A stretch of DNA of 64,000 nucleotides from Pseudooceanicola sediminis (GTDB taxonomy: Bacteria > Pseudomonadota > Alphaproteobacteria > Rhodobacterales > Rhodobacteraceae). Under the pieces are notes generated by a model. The model ran no database searches, was not told the origin of the DNA, and saw nothing but the letters and a program-made list of their open reading frames with translations. Positions 29,730 through 38,999 of this stretch are shown here, one piece after another. Within the stretch, counting starts at the first letter, position 1, and every line of letters starts with the position of its first letter. The DNA is taken from NCBI RefSeq assembly GCF_003575965.1, contig NZ_QWJJ01000014.1, forward strand, positions 62,001-126,000, read 5' to 3'. A program made the position numbers and the translations under genes.

Positions 29730-30161
29730 TTAGTCCGCCGGAACCGACCTGTCCAGCCAGCTCCGCAGCTTCGGCGCCGCGCCCATGCCGATCAACATCG
29801 CGATGAGGAAAACCGCGCCGCTTGTTCCACCATAGGTAAGTGACGCGACAGCGGGGCCAGGGCAGAGGCCGACCAGACCCCAGCCGATTCCGAAAAGGAC
29901 CGAGCCTATCACCAGTTTGCGATCAATCGATCTGTTGGGTACCGGAAAGGCCTGTCCAGCATAGGGCCGCGCCATCCGTCGTGCGATCTGCCAGGCGACC
30001 GCCATCGGCAGGATCGCCCCCCCCATGACAAAGGCCAATGTCGGATCCCAGTCGCCAAAAACATCGAGCCAGCCCTGAACCTTGCTTGTGTCGGTCATGC
30101 CGGAAATGAAAAGGCCTGCGCCGAAAAGGCCGCCAGCCAATGCGCCGATCCGCTTTTTCAT
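29730..30161 (-). CDS. DUF6691/YeeE-type half permease, C-terminal type
   Basis: A 143-residue membrane protein with four hydrophobic segments, half of a YeeE/YedE sulfur transporter. The conserved cysteine C100 is in GLVGLCPGPA, the motif thought to relay sulfur in YeeE proteins. I start at 30161 (MKKRIGALAGGLFGAG), where ATG overlaps the stop of the companion half (TGATG); sequence further upstream in frame is antisense-like. Confidence 0.9.
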   Translation of the reverse strand: MKKRIGALAGGLFGAGLFISGMTDTSKVQGWLDVFGDWDPTLAFVMGGAILPMAVAWQIARRMARPYAGQAFPVPNRSIDRKLVIGSVLFGIGWGLVGLCPGPAVASLTYGGTSGAVFLIAMLIGMGAAPKLRSWLDRSVPAD

Positions 30162-30586
30162 CAGATCCACCCCAGGAGATGCCGAAAGAAAACAATCGAG
30201 AGACCGCCCGCCAGAATATAGAACACCGTAGCGACGATCCCGCGCAGCGACAGGCGCGATATGCCGCAAACACCGTGACCGGAGGTGCAGCCATTGGCGA
30301 TACGGGTTCCGGTGCCAACCAGCAGTCCGGCCGCGATCAACGCCCACACGTTCGCCGTGGCGTGCGTGTCCGGGAGCTGGGTGAACAGGCCAAGCAGCAA
30401 CGGCACGAGGAGCATGCTTGCCAGAAATGCCAGTCGCTCTCCGAGGTTGCCGCGTCCTGATCCGTCGACCACACCGCCAATGAGGCCGCTCGCGCCCATG
30501 ATCCGACCGTTGCCCAGCAGGTAGACGGCGCCGCCGGTGCCAATCAGCAGGCCTCCGATCAGCCCTAAAATCCAATCAATATGCAT
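30161..30586 (-). CDS. YeeE/YedE-type half permease, N-terminal type
   Basis: A 141-residue membrane protein with four hydrophobic segments. Conserved cysteines C100 and C107 lie in ANGCTSGHGVCG, the thiosulfate/sulfur relay motif of YeeE. It pairs with the downstream half by an overlapping start/stop and itself overlaps the dioxygenase gene by 11 bp. Together the two halves should form a sulfur-compound channel feeding or draining the persulfide dioxygenase. Confidence 0.91.
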   Translation of the reverse strand: MHIDWILGLIGGLLIGTGGAVYLLGNGRIMGASGLIGGVVDGSGRGNLGERLAFLASMLLVPLLLGLFTQLPDTHATANVWALIAAGLLVGTGTRIANGCTSGHGVCGISRLSLRGIVATVFYILAGGLSIVFFRHLLGWI

Positions 30587-31472
30587 CGCTTATCCCTTGA
30601 TGTTTCTGTGACAGCTTGTTGATCGGAACCTTGAGAAAGACGTTGCCGTCCTTGTCCGGCGCGGGCATCCGGCCGCCGCGCATGTTCACCTGAAGCGACG
30701 GTATGATCATCTTGGGCATGGCCAGCGAGGCGTTGCGGGCATCGCGCATCAGGATGAAATCTTCGGCTGACTTTCCGGTGGCGACGTGGATGTTCAGCGC
30801 CTTCTGCTCGCCGACCGTGGTTTCCCAGGCATAGGTGTCGCGGCCGGGCGCCTTGTCGTCATGCCCGACGAAAATCCGGGTCGAGTCCGGCAGCGCCAGA
30901 ATTTTCTGGATCGAGTTGAACAGGACGCTGGAGGAACCGCCGGGGAAATCGCAGCGTGCCGTTCCAAAATCCGGCATGAAAAGAGTATCACCGACAAAGG
31001 CGGCGTCACCGATCACATAGGTCAGACAGGCCGGAGTGTGCCCAGGCGTGTGCAATACCTGCGCCTGCAAGGCGCCGATGTTCAGGACGTCGCCTTGGCT
31101 GAAGAGCTGGTCGAACTGGCTGCCATTGCGCTGAAACTCGGTGCCTTCATTGAAGACCTTGCCGAACGTGTCCTGCACCTCTGTGATCTGATCACCGATG
31201 CTGATTTTACCGCCCAGGTGTTCCTGGATATAGGGTGCGGCTGAGAGGTGATCGGCATGGACATGGGTTTCCAGCAGCCAGTTCACATGCAGGTCATGAT
31301 CGGTGATGAATGCGATGATCGCGTCCGCGGAGCGTGTATCGGTACGGCCCGAGGCATAGTCAAAGTCCAGCACGGAATCGATCACGGCGCAGGCGTCGCC
31401 CGTCGGGTCGCTTGCAACATAGGAAATCGTGTTGGTTGCGACGTCGAAGAATGCTGTCACGTCCGGTTTCAT
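30576..31472 (-). CDS. ETHE1/Blh-type persulfide dioxygenase (MBL fold)
   Basis: A 298-residue metallo-beta-lactamase-fold dioxygenase oxidising glutathione persulfide to sulfite, detoxifying sulfide. Metal motif H70-V-H72-A-D74-H75, H145 (HTPGH) and D162 (VGDTLF) are in place, and DFGTARCDFPGG is the ETHE1/Blh signature. I choose 31472 (MKPDVTAFFD) because GAGG lies 6 bases upstream; an ATG four codons earlier has no ribosome-binding site. First gene of a four-gene operon. No BigR/SqrR repressor gene is present in the window. Confidence 0.92.
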   Translation of the reverse strand: MKPDVTAFFDVATNTISYVASDPTGDACAVIDSVLDFDYASGRTDTRSADAIIAFITDHDLHVNWLLETHVHADHLSAAPYIQEHLGGKISIGDQITEVQDTFGKVFNEGTEFQRNGSQFDQLFSQGDVLNIGALQAQVLHTPGHTPACLTYVIGDAAFVGDTLFMPDFGTARCDFPGGSSSVLFNSIQKILALPDSTRIFVGHDDKAPGRDTYAWETTVGEQKALNIHVATGKSAEDFILMRDARNASLAMPKMIIPSLQVNMRGGRMPAPDKDGNVFLKVPINKLSQKHQGISDAY

Positions 31473-31506
31473 GTCCTGCCTCATTGGTTGCACCAGATCA
31501 CGCGGT

Positions 31507-31532
31507 ATACATATAATAAAAACGGAATGTAT
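31507..31532. promoter_or_regulatory. AT-rich inverted repeat upstream of the persulfide operon
   Basis: ATACAT-N14-ATGTAT in an AT-rich patch 35-60 bp upstream of the dioxygenase start, where a sulfide-responsive repressor would bind. Arms are only 6 bp. Confidence 0.4.
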
Positions 31533-31570
31533 TGCAAGCCTCGACCTTGCAGGGGCACGTGTCGTTTTGT

Positions 31571-31610
31571 TTGGCATGCGAGAGGGGGCTTGGTTATAAT
31601 CAAACCAAGC
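31571..31610 (+). promoter_or_regulatory. Sigma-70 promoter overlapped by a perfect palindromic operator
   Basis: TTGGCA (31571-31576), 18-bp spacer, perfect TATAAT (31595-31600). A perfect 8-bp inverted repeat GCTTGGTT-N7-AACCAAGC (31588-31610) encloses the -10, so a bound repressor would block RNA polymerase. It drives the 74-residue gene at 31716. Confidence 0.7.
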
Positions 31611-31663
31611 TGGATCGCGGATGGAGGAGCGCCCGGCCCAATCGTTAAATCTTCGGGTTACGC

Positions 31664-31683
31664 CCTGTGTGCCACCACACAGG
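31664..31683 (+). promoter_or_regulatory. Leader hairpin in the 5' UTR of the 74-residue gene
   Basis: Perfect 8-bp stem CCTGTGTG / CACACAGG with a CCAC loop, ending 32 bp before the start codon. No T tract follows. It could stabilise the mRNA. Confidence 0.55.
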
Positions 31684-31715
31684 CCTGCATTCCCGTTAGT
31701 CGAGGAGGAGAAGGT

Positions 31716-31940
31716 ATGACGCCTACGACCACGCAAGAGTTGCAGAGAAAATTCGCTGATATCGCGGATCTGATCTCGGGGACACGGCCGGGCGCAAGAC
31801 ATCAACACCTGCCCAAACTGCATGAACTTGTTGGAGATTTTGCCCGCAAAGGGGTGGGCGTGCCAACAACGCTTCGCCAGATGCAGGAAGACCTGACCAA
31901 CGAGGCGATTGAATCACGTTTCGACAATATGCCTGTTTGA
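31716..31940 (+). CDS. Small helical protein, 74 residues, unknown function
   Basis: Not recognised. ATG with a very strong Shine-Dalgarno (GGAGGAGAAGG) directly upstream, preceded by a good promoter, palindrome and leader hairpin. The protein is hydrophilic and mostly helical (QELQRKFADIADLISG, KLHELVGDFARKG, RQMQEDLTNEAIESRF), with no membrane segment, cysteine or signal peptide. It is divergent from the persulfide operon, so it may be sulfide- or stress-responsive, but nothing in the protein tells its role. Confidence 0.7.
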   Translation: MTPTTTQELQRKFADIADLISGTRPGARHQHLPKLHELVGDFARKGVGVPTTLRQMQEDLTNEAIESRFDNMPV

Positions 31941-32202
31941 GACCGTTCGGCGCATCTGAAGTGCGCGCAGTCCCTAGGACGTTTGACCACGAAGCCCGGC
32001 GCGCAGAGATATCGCGGCGGGTTTTTCGTATTGGTACCAATGAGTTTCGCTGCTTTGCAGCACCGTTTGCGCACCTTCGATTCGAGCGCTGTTGGGCCGA
32101 AATCCGCCGTTTTAGTGCGCGATGAAGGGCCGATCGCTGCCTTGGCTGCTGGCATAAATTGTCGCAGGGCGCAGTAGCTGCGCTGCGAATGTATACGGCA
32201 CT

Positions 32203-32418
32203 TCAGCCAAGAGAGATCCCGGCGATGACCGCCATCAGGCCCAGAACCGACAGGAACATACCGCCCATGTTGTAGGGCATCGCTGCCCTAATTGCCGCGC
32301 GCAGAGCATCGTCGTCGGCGGCGCTGCGTTTGGCTCGGGCGACCATGACGATCGACCAGACCAGCGATGCCAGCCCGACGAGCGAAACACAGGCTCCGAT
32401 CCAGATCATCCATTCCAT
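32203..32418 (-). CDS. Small two-helix membrane protein, 71 residues
   Basis: Not assigned to a family. Helix 1 (WIGACVSLVGLASLVWSIVM, residues about 5-24), a charged loop (RAKRSAADDDALRAA) and helix 2 (MGGMFLSVLGLMAVIAGISLG at the C-terminus). Start 32418 has GGGAGG 9 bases upstream. Convergent with the 74-residue gene and divergent from gapR. Confidence 0.7.
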   Translation of the reverse strand: MEWMIWIGACVSLVGLASLVWSIVMVARAKRSAADDDALRAAIRAAMPYNMGGMFLSVLGLMAVIAGISLG

Positions 32419-32583
32419 GTTTCGGCGCCTCCCGATTGTCCGATATGCAACTGCGCGTAATCCAGTCACGTCAGTGTTGCAAGCCTCGGGCAAAGGGCTT
32501 CTCACCTCTTGCGGCAGGGGGCGGGGGCGGCTAGCAAGGGGCCTGCTGCCGATCAACACCTATCCGAAGACGCAAGGAAGACC

Positions 32584-32847
32584 ATGGAAGACGAAACCAG
32601 TGCCGATTCCAACTATCGCGTAACTGCTGGCGAGTTGCGCCAGTTCATCGAGCGGATCGAGCGTCTCGACGCGGAGAAGAAAGACCTCGCTGATCAGCAA
32701 AAAGAGGTCATGGCCGAGGCAAAGGGCCGTGGCTACGACACCAAGGTCATCCGCAAGGTCATTGCACTGCGCAAGCGTGAGCCCGACGATATTGCCGAGG
32801 AAGAGGCGGTGCTCGAGATGTATAAAGAAGCGCTCGGGATGAGCTGA
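32584..32847 (+). CDS. gapR: GapR nucleoid-associated protein (DUF2312)
   Basis: An 87-residue alphaproteobacterial DNA-binding protein that clamps overtwisted, AT-rich DNA ahead of replication and transcription and stimulates topoisomerases. The whole protein fits the family: RVTAGELRQFIERIERLDAEK coiled-coil helix, then AEAKGRGYDTKVIRKVIALR and the C-terminal EEAVLEMYKEALG. Start 32584 with AAGGAAG upstream. A hairpin terminator follows. Confidence 0.95.
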   Translation: MEDETSADSNYRVTAGELRQFIERIERLDAEKKDLADQQKEVMAEAKGRGYDTKVIRKVIALRKREPDDIAEEEAVLEMYKEALGMS

Positions 32848-32854
32848 GACGGTC

Positions 32855-32887
32855 GGCCCGGCCTGCGTCGCAAGCGCAAGGCGGGCC
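32855..32887 (+). terminator. Hairpin terminator of gapR
   Basis: Imperfect stem GGCCCGGCCTGCG / CGCAAGGCGGGCC about 8 bp after the gapR stop, followed by a modest T-rich stretch. Confidence 0.6.
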
Positions 32888-33060
32888 ACTTCGTTTGTTC
32901 TGCCGCGATTACTGTGCTCCGCCTTATGGCGGGGCGCGCTTTTATTACGTCCTTTGGCGAGATTGACAGCGCGGGCGTCCAGAGGTCAGCGGATGGAACC
33001 CGTTGTGTCGGATCATCGCAGATCTGGACAGGCCGGGCGGTTTAGGGCAACCAGTCGGCC

Positions 33061-34734
33061 ATGCAGCGCAACGCCTCCTCTTCCTCTTTTCCCGCGATCG
33101 GCGCCGCGCGCAGATGGCTTCGGAACACCGGACTGTGGTCCATTGGGGCGGCTCTGATCGCGCTTGTCGTTCTTGGGCCGATCCTCTCGGTGCTTTGGAC
33201 GGCGCTCTGGCCTGAAGAGAACATCTGGCCGCATCTGGTCGCCACAACCTTGCCGCGTTACCTCTCGAATTCGCTGATCCTGATGGCCTCGGTCGGGGCA
33301 CTGACGGCGGCGACTGGCACCGGGGCGGCCTGGCTGATCACACGCTATCGTTTTCCCGCCTCGCGCTGGCTGGAATATCTGCTGCTTTTGCCGCTGGCGA
33401 TCCCGGCCTATATTGGCGCCTACGCGCTGGTCGACTTTCTGGAATACGCCGGGCCGCTGCAAACCGGTTTGCGCGGACTTTTCGGTTGGTCCAGTGCGCG
33501 GGACTACTGGTTTCCTGATATCAGGTCGAAAACCGGCGCGATCATCGTGCTTTCAGCCTCGCTTTACCCCTATGTCTACCTTTTGTCGCGCGCGGCGTTC
33601 CGCGAGCAATCGGGCGGCGCGGAAGAGGTCGCGATGTCGCTGGGCAAGGGGCCATTCGCGCGATTTTGGAGCATAGGTCTGCCGATGGCGCGTCCTGCCA
33701 TCGCCGCAGCGGTTGCCATCGTGATGATGGAGACGGTCAACGACTTTGGGACGGTCGATTACTTTGCGGTGCAGACGCTGACGACGGGGATCTTTTCGGT
33801 GTGGTTGCAGAGCTACAATGCCGGCGGCGCGGCGCAGATTGCCTGTGTTATCCTCGGCTTGGTGGTGGCCCTTGTCCTACTTGAAAAATCGAGCCGCCGC
33901 CGTCTGCATTTCTACACGCTCTCAAGCAGGCATCGTCCAGTGACGCGCGTGCACCTGCCTGGCTGGCAGGGCCGGGTTGCAACGGTGTTGTGCGCCTTTC
34001 CATTCGTACTCGGCTTTGTGCTGCCCTGTGGAGTGATCCTGTCGCATGCCCTTTCGCAATCGGGCGGGTGGAGCGATCCGGGCCTTTTGCGCGCCCTCGT
34101 GCATACGGTCACCGTCTGCGGCATTGCGGCTGTGGTCACGGTGCTGGCTGCGGTGTTCCTGGTCTACGGTGTGCGGGTCTCCGGCGCGGGCCTGCCCAAA
34201 CTCCTGATGCCGGTAACAACAATAGGTTATGCCGCACCGGGTGCGGTGTTGGCCGTGGGTATCTTGATCCCGTTGGCGCTGATGGATCACCGCCTGGCCG
34301 ATGCGGTGGCCGCAGTGACAGGTCACGATCCCGGGCTGGTTCTGACAGGCACCGCCTTTGCCGTCGTGCTTGCGTATTGCGTGCGGTTTTTTGCCATCGC
34401 ACAGGGCGCCGCAGACAGTGCCATGGGGCGGGTGCCGCCATCCTTGCCGATGGCGGCGCGGTCGTTGGGGCGAAACCGGGCGGCCACTCTGCGCGAAGTG
34501 CATTTTCCCCTTATACGCGGCTCTCTTGCTTCGGCGCTGCTGCTGGTCTTCGTGGATTGCGTGAAGGAACTGCCAGCGACACTTTTGCTGCGTCCTTTCA
34601 ACTACGACACGCTCGCAACGCGTGTCTTTGAAAAAGCCAGCCTTGAGCGCCTGGGTGAGGCCGCACCAGCCGCCGTGCTTGTGATCCTGGTCGGACTGTG
34701 TGCGGTAGGGTTGCTGGCACGGACGAACCGCTGA
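33061..34734 (+). CDS. Iron(III) ABC transporter permease, fused two-domain (FbpB/SfuB family)
   Basis: A 557-residue inner-membrane protein made of two permease domains. Each carries an EAA loop for ATPase contact: EEVAMSLGKGPFARFWSIG (about 193-211) and AARSLGRNRAATLREVHFP (about 467-485). Length and duplication are typical of FbpB, which passes periplasmic ferric ion. The start at 33061 has only a weak ribosome-binding site. Neither the binding protein (FbpA) nor the ATPase (FbpC) is adjacent; the next feature is a tRNA. Its partners must be elsewhere. Confidence 0.88.
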   Translation: MQRNASSSSFPAIGAARRWLRNTGLWSIGAALIALVVLGPILSVLWTALWPEENIWPHLVATTLPRYLSNSLILMASVGALTAATGTGAAWLITRYRFPASRWLEYLLLLPLAIPAYIGAYALVDFLEYAGPLQTGLRGLFGWSSARDYWFPDIRSKTGAIIVLSASLYPYVYLLSRAAFREQSGGAEEVAMSLGKGPFARFWSIGLPMARPAIAAAVAIVMMETVNDFGTVDYFAVQTLTTGIFSVWLQSYNAGGAAQIACVILGLVVALVLLEKSSRRRLHFYTLSSRHRPVTRVHLPGWQGRVATVLCAFPFVLGFVLPCGVILSHALSQSGGWSDPGLLRALVHTVTVCGIAAVVTVLAAVFLVYGVRVSGAGLPKLLMPVTTIGYAAPGAVLAVGILIPLALMDHRLADAVAAVTGHDPGLVLTGTAFAVVLAYCVRFFAIAQGAADSAMGRVPPSLPMAARSLGRNRAATLREVHFPLIRGSLASALLLVFVDCVKELPATLLLRPFNYDTLATRVFEKASLERLGEAAPAAVLVILVGLCAVGLLARTNR

Positions 34735-34804
34735 AGGTTTTGTGGTGCACAAGGTTGAAATTAGCCTTGATCGTCGTTGTCGCACCGCGTAAATGGCAGG
34801 AAAT

Positions 34805-34880
34805 GCCCCTATAGCTCAGCTGGTAGAGCAACTGATTTGTAATCAGTAGGTCCGCGGTTCGAGTCCGTGTGGGGGCACCA
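34805..34880 (+). tRNA. tRNA-Thr (anticodon UGU)
   Basis: 76-nt cloverleaf: acceptor GCCCCTA pairing with TGGGGGC (one G-U), D arm with AGCTCAGCTGGTAGAGC, anticodon stem ACTGA/TCAGT with loop TTTGTAA (anticodon TGT), T arm with GGTTCGAGTCC, discriminator A and encoded CCA (34878-34880). Confidence 0.97.
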
Positions 34881-35548
34881 CTTTCAAGAAACTCATTAAG
34901 ACATTCAGTAACCTTTCAGTTTTGCCCCACCTGAAAAAATGGTGTGGTGCATCTCAGGTGTCGTCCGATTGAAAATTCCTTGGCAGAATCCGAGGCGGCC
35001 GTCGCTCTTCTGTGGCAAGCCGCCTTTTCGGTGTAGATTACCGTTGTGGCTGGCTAAGCATGTACCATCGCCCACGTGATCGGTTGTTGAGTGCCCCCGG
35101 CTTCGGTCAGAATCTCAAACATAGCATTGAACAAGCCATGCTGGCTTAGACCTTCCTCTTCAACTCCGGCGATCAATCGGCGTAGCCTTTTGTGCAGTAA
35201 TGCCGAGATGTGTAGTGGATGACCGGCTCTTCCGGCGAGTGACCATGACGCACAGCGCAATTATGCTCGGTGAATATTGCTATACCGGGCCGATAGGAAC
35301 CTGGATGCGCCGCGACGTCCTTCCCTCGACGCGAACATGGCGGCGTATCGGCCCTTACGTCTTCCGCTGGGGCAGGTAACGGGAGTCTTTCTCCTACATA
35401 GAGCCTGGTGCCTGTCCAACTTCCGTTAGGCATTTTGGATATTGGATGTGATGCGCTTACCCGCTCTTTTGCTTCGACAGAGAAGCTTTCGTCGAGGCCA
35501 ACGCGGACGGCTCCGAGGGAAACCGCCTTTTCGGCGGACTATCGGCCC

Positions 35549-35851
35549 ATGAGGCGCAGGCACGTGCGGATCGGCAGCGGCCTCAGCCTGACGGTGCCCC
35601 GGGTGCTTCCTTCTGTGTGCGGCGAGCGGCTCGACCTGCAGGACCGAAAATTGTTCAACCAGGTCTGCCTGAGAGAAAGGATGGCGTCGGAGATCCTGGA
35701 ACGGGCGAACTGGGCGCTGAGCTGGACCGCGCGGCGCAGCTGCACCGAAGCCATGGCCGAGGCGCTCGAGCGGATAATGGGCCCGGCGCGCGGGCAGGTA
35801 CTGGGGGTGGCGCACTTCGGCGACGACCCGCAGGCGATCTGGGCTGCCTGA
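35549..35851 (+). CDS. Possible hypothetical protein or gene remnant
   Basis: Not recognised. A 100-residue frame (MRRRHVRIGSGLSL ... GDDPQAIWAA) with strongly GC-rich third positions, unlike its surroundings. It includes a helical segment ERMASEILERANWALSWTA. No Shine-Dalgarno is obvious; the frame continues upstream to about 35408. It may be the 3' end of a decayed gene. Confidence 0.3.
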   Translation: MRRRHVRIGSGLSLTVPRVLPSVCGERLDLQDRKLFNQVCLRERMASEILERANWALSWTARRSCTEAMAEALERIMGPARGQVLGVAHFGDDPQAIWAA

Positions 35852-36266
35852 AGGCGAGCCCGGTCTGTTCCCTCGGGGGGCAATCTGAAAATCTCGGCGC
35901 ACCCGAAGTGACCGGTACGAAAGCAGCTGTTTCCATATGCGCGGCCTTTGAACAAAGCCTGACCGGACGGGGGGTGAGGTTCTTTCTGTTGTCAGCCAAC
36001 CTTCGAAATTCCGGAGAGGTCTGCTCAAGGGTCACTCCCTGCTTGGTGTTTTTGCAGCCCGTGGCATTGGCGCTCGCGTCGAGATGGTGCCGTCAGGTAG
36101 CGTCGATCCGCTGGGCGATCTGGATCATCACTCTGCCGGGCTTCGCACTGGTCGATGGGCGCGGAGACGTCATGACAGGAAGCAGAGCCAATGGCGTTGG
36201 CATGCCGAAGGTCAGGGGCGCGAGCGGGGCAATATCGACCACTGTTCGCGGATCCCAAGGGAGAGA

Positions 36267-36300
36267 GGTCCGCGCGCACCGTGTAGAACGCGCGCGGACC
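36267..36300 (-). terminator. Hairpin after katE
   Basis: Perfect 11-bp stem GGTCCGCGCGC / GCGCGCGGACC with a 12-nt loop, 9 bp after the katE stop. No T tract. Confidence 0.6.
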
Positions 36301-36309
36301 CGTTTCGCA

Positions 36310-38373
<2,064 letters not shown>

Positions 38374-38409
38374 CTGGGCCTACCTTTGATGTTGGGGTGC
38401 ATTTGGGAG

Positions 38410-38434
38410 AACAAGGCCCTGTTCCGATTGTTCC
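38410..38434 (-). promoter_or_regulatory. Candidate EcfG promoter of katE
   Basis: Minus strand: GGAAC, 16 bases, TGTT; consensus GGAAC-N16/17-cGTT. The -10 end is 37 bp upstream of the katE start and the element lies between the EcfG-like sigma gene and katE. Confidence 0.65.
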
Positions 38435-38468
38435 TCGGGGCAGAGCCTGACTGCGGAAAACCGCCGGG

Positions 38469-38999
38469 TTACGGTGGAGCCTCCGGTTCGGGTGGTTCGG
38501 GCGAAAGGTCGGCCATGACTAGTGCGCGGGCACGGCTGACGCGGCTTTTGATCGTACCGGTGGCGCAGCCGCAGATCCGCGCGGCGTCTTCGTAGCTTTC
38601 GCCTAGCGCGACAACCAGGAGCAGGGCTTGGCGAAAATGATCTGGCAAACGGTCGACGGCGGCCATCAGTTCGTTTCCTGCGACGGTCCAGTCCTGCGTG
38701 GCTTGGACGATAACCGTGCTGGCGACGCAATCCTCGACACCGGTGGGTTCGCGCGTACGCTTGCGGATATTGGTGTAGAAGGTGTTGCGCATGATGGTGA
38801 ACAGCCAGGCACGCAGGTTGGTACCTTGGTGGAACTTGTTGCGATAGCGGATCGCCTTGAGCAGGGTTTCCTGCACCAGGTCGTCGGCATCGTCGCGGTT
38901 GCGGGTCAGCGAGCGGGCAAAGGCGCGCAGTGCCGGGATCATCTGGACCACGAGATCCGGGTCGAGAGAGACCGACTGGGTCTGGGAGTCATGCGTCAT
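38469..38999 (-). CDS. ECF sigma factor, EcfG-like
   Basis: 176-residue RNA polymerase sigma factor. Region 2: ALRAFARSLTRNRDDADDLV and NLRAWLFTIMRNTFY. Region 4: LPDHFRQALLLVVALGESY followed by EDAARICGCATGTIKSRVSR, which matches the EcfG (ECF15) type governing the alphaproteobacterial general stress response. No NepR anti-sigma or PhyR regulator is in the window. Its start overlaps the preceding glycosyltransferase stop by 11 bp, so it is translated with the glycan cluster. Likely targets include the adjacent katE (inference). Confidence 0.93.
   Translation of the reverse strand: MTHDSQTQSVSLDPDLVVQMIPALRAFARSLTRNRDDADDLVQETLLKAIRYRNKFHQGTNLRAWLFTIMRNTFYTNIRKRTREPTGVEDCVASTVIVQATQDWTVAGNELMAAVDRLPDHFRQALLLVVALGESYEDAARICGCATGTIKSRVSRARALVMADLSPEPPEPEAPP

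Larger units (their letters stand above)
34881..36309. other. 1.4-kb stretch after tRNA-Thr with few or no intact genes
   Basis: The first ~600 bp are more AT-rich than the rest of the window and lack a plausible gene. A weak hairpin GGCGGC/GCCGCC plus TTTT (34994-35028) may end the tRNA transcript, and CACCTGA/TCAGGTG (34928-34960) is a 7-bp inverted repeat. From 35549 one frame has coding-like GC3 (annotated separately). 35852-36260 contains no supportable gene. No copy of the tRNA 3' end is visible downstream, so no attachment-site pair can be shown. Confidence 0.5.

Noticed and set aside
34805-34880. An att duplication of the tRNA-Thr 3' end
   Set aside because: I searched by eye for the GTGGGGGCACCA block downstream and found no second copy in the window.
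35054-35433. Short minus-strand frames of 68 and 86 codons after the tRNA
   Set aside because: No start signals, atypical base use and no recognisable family; probably non-coding.
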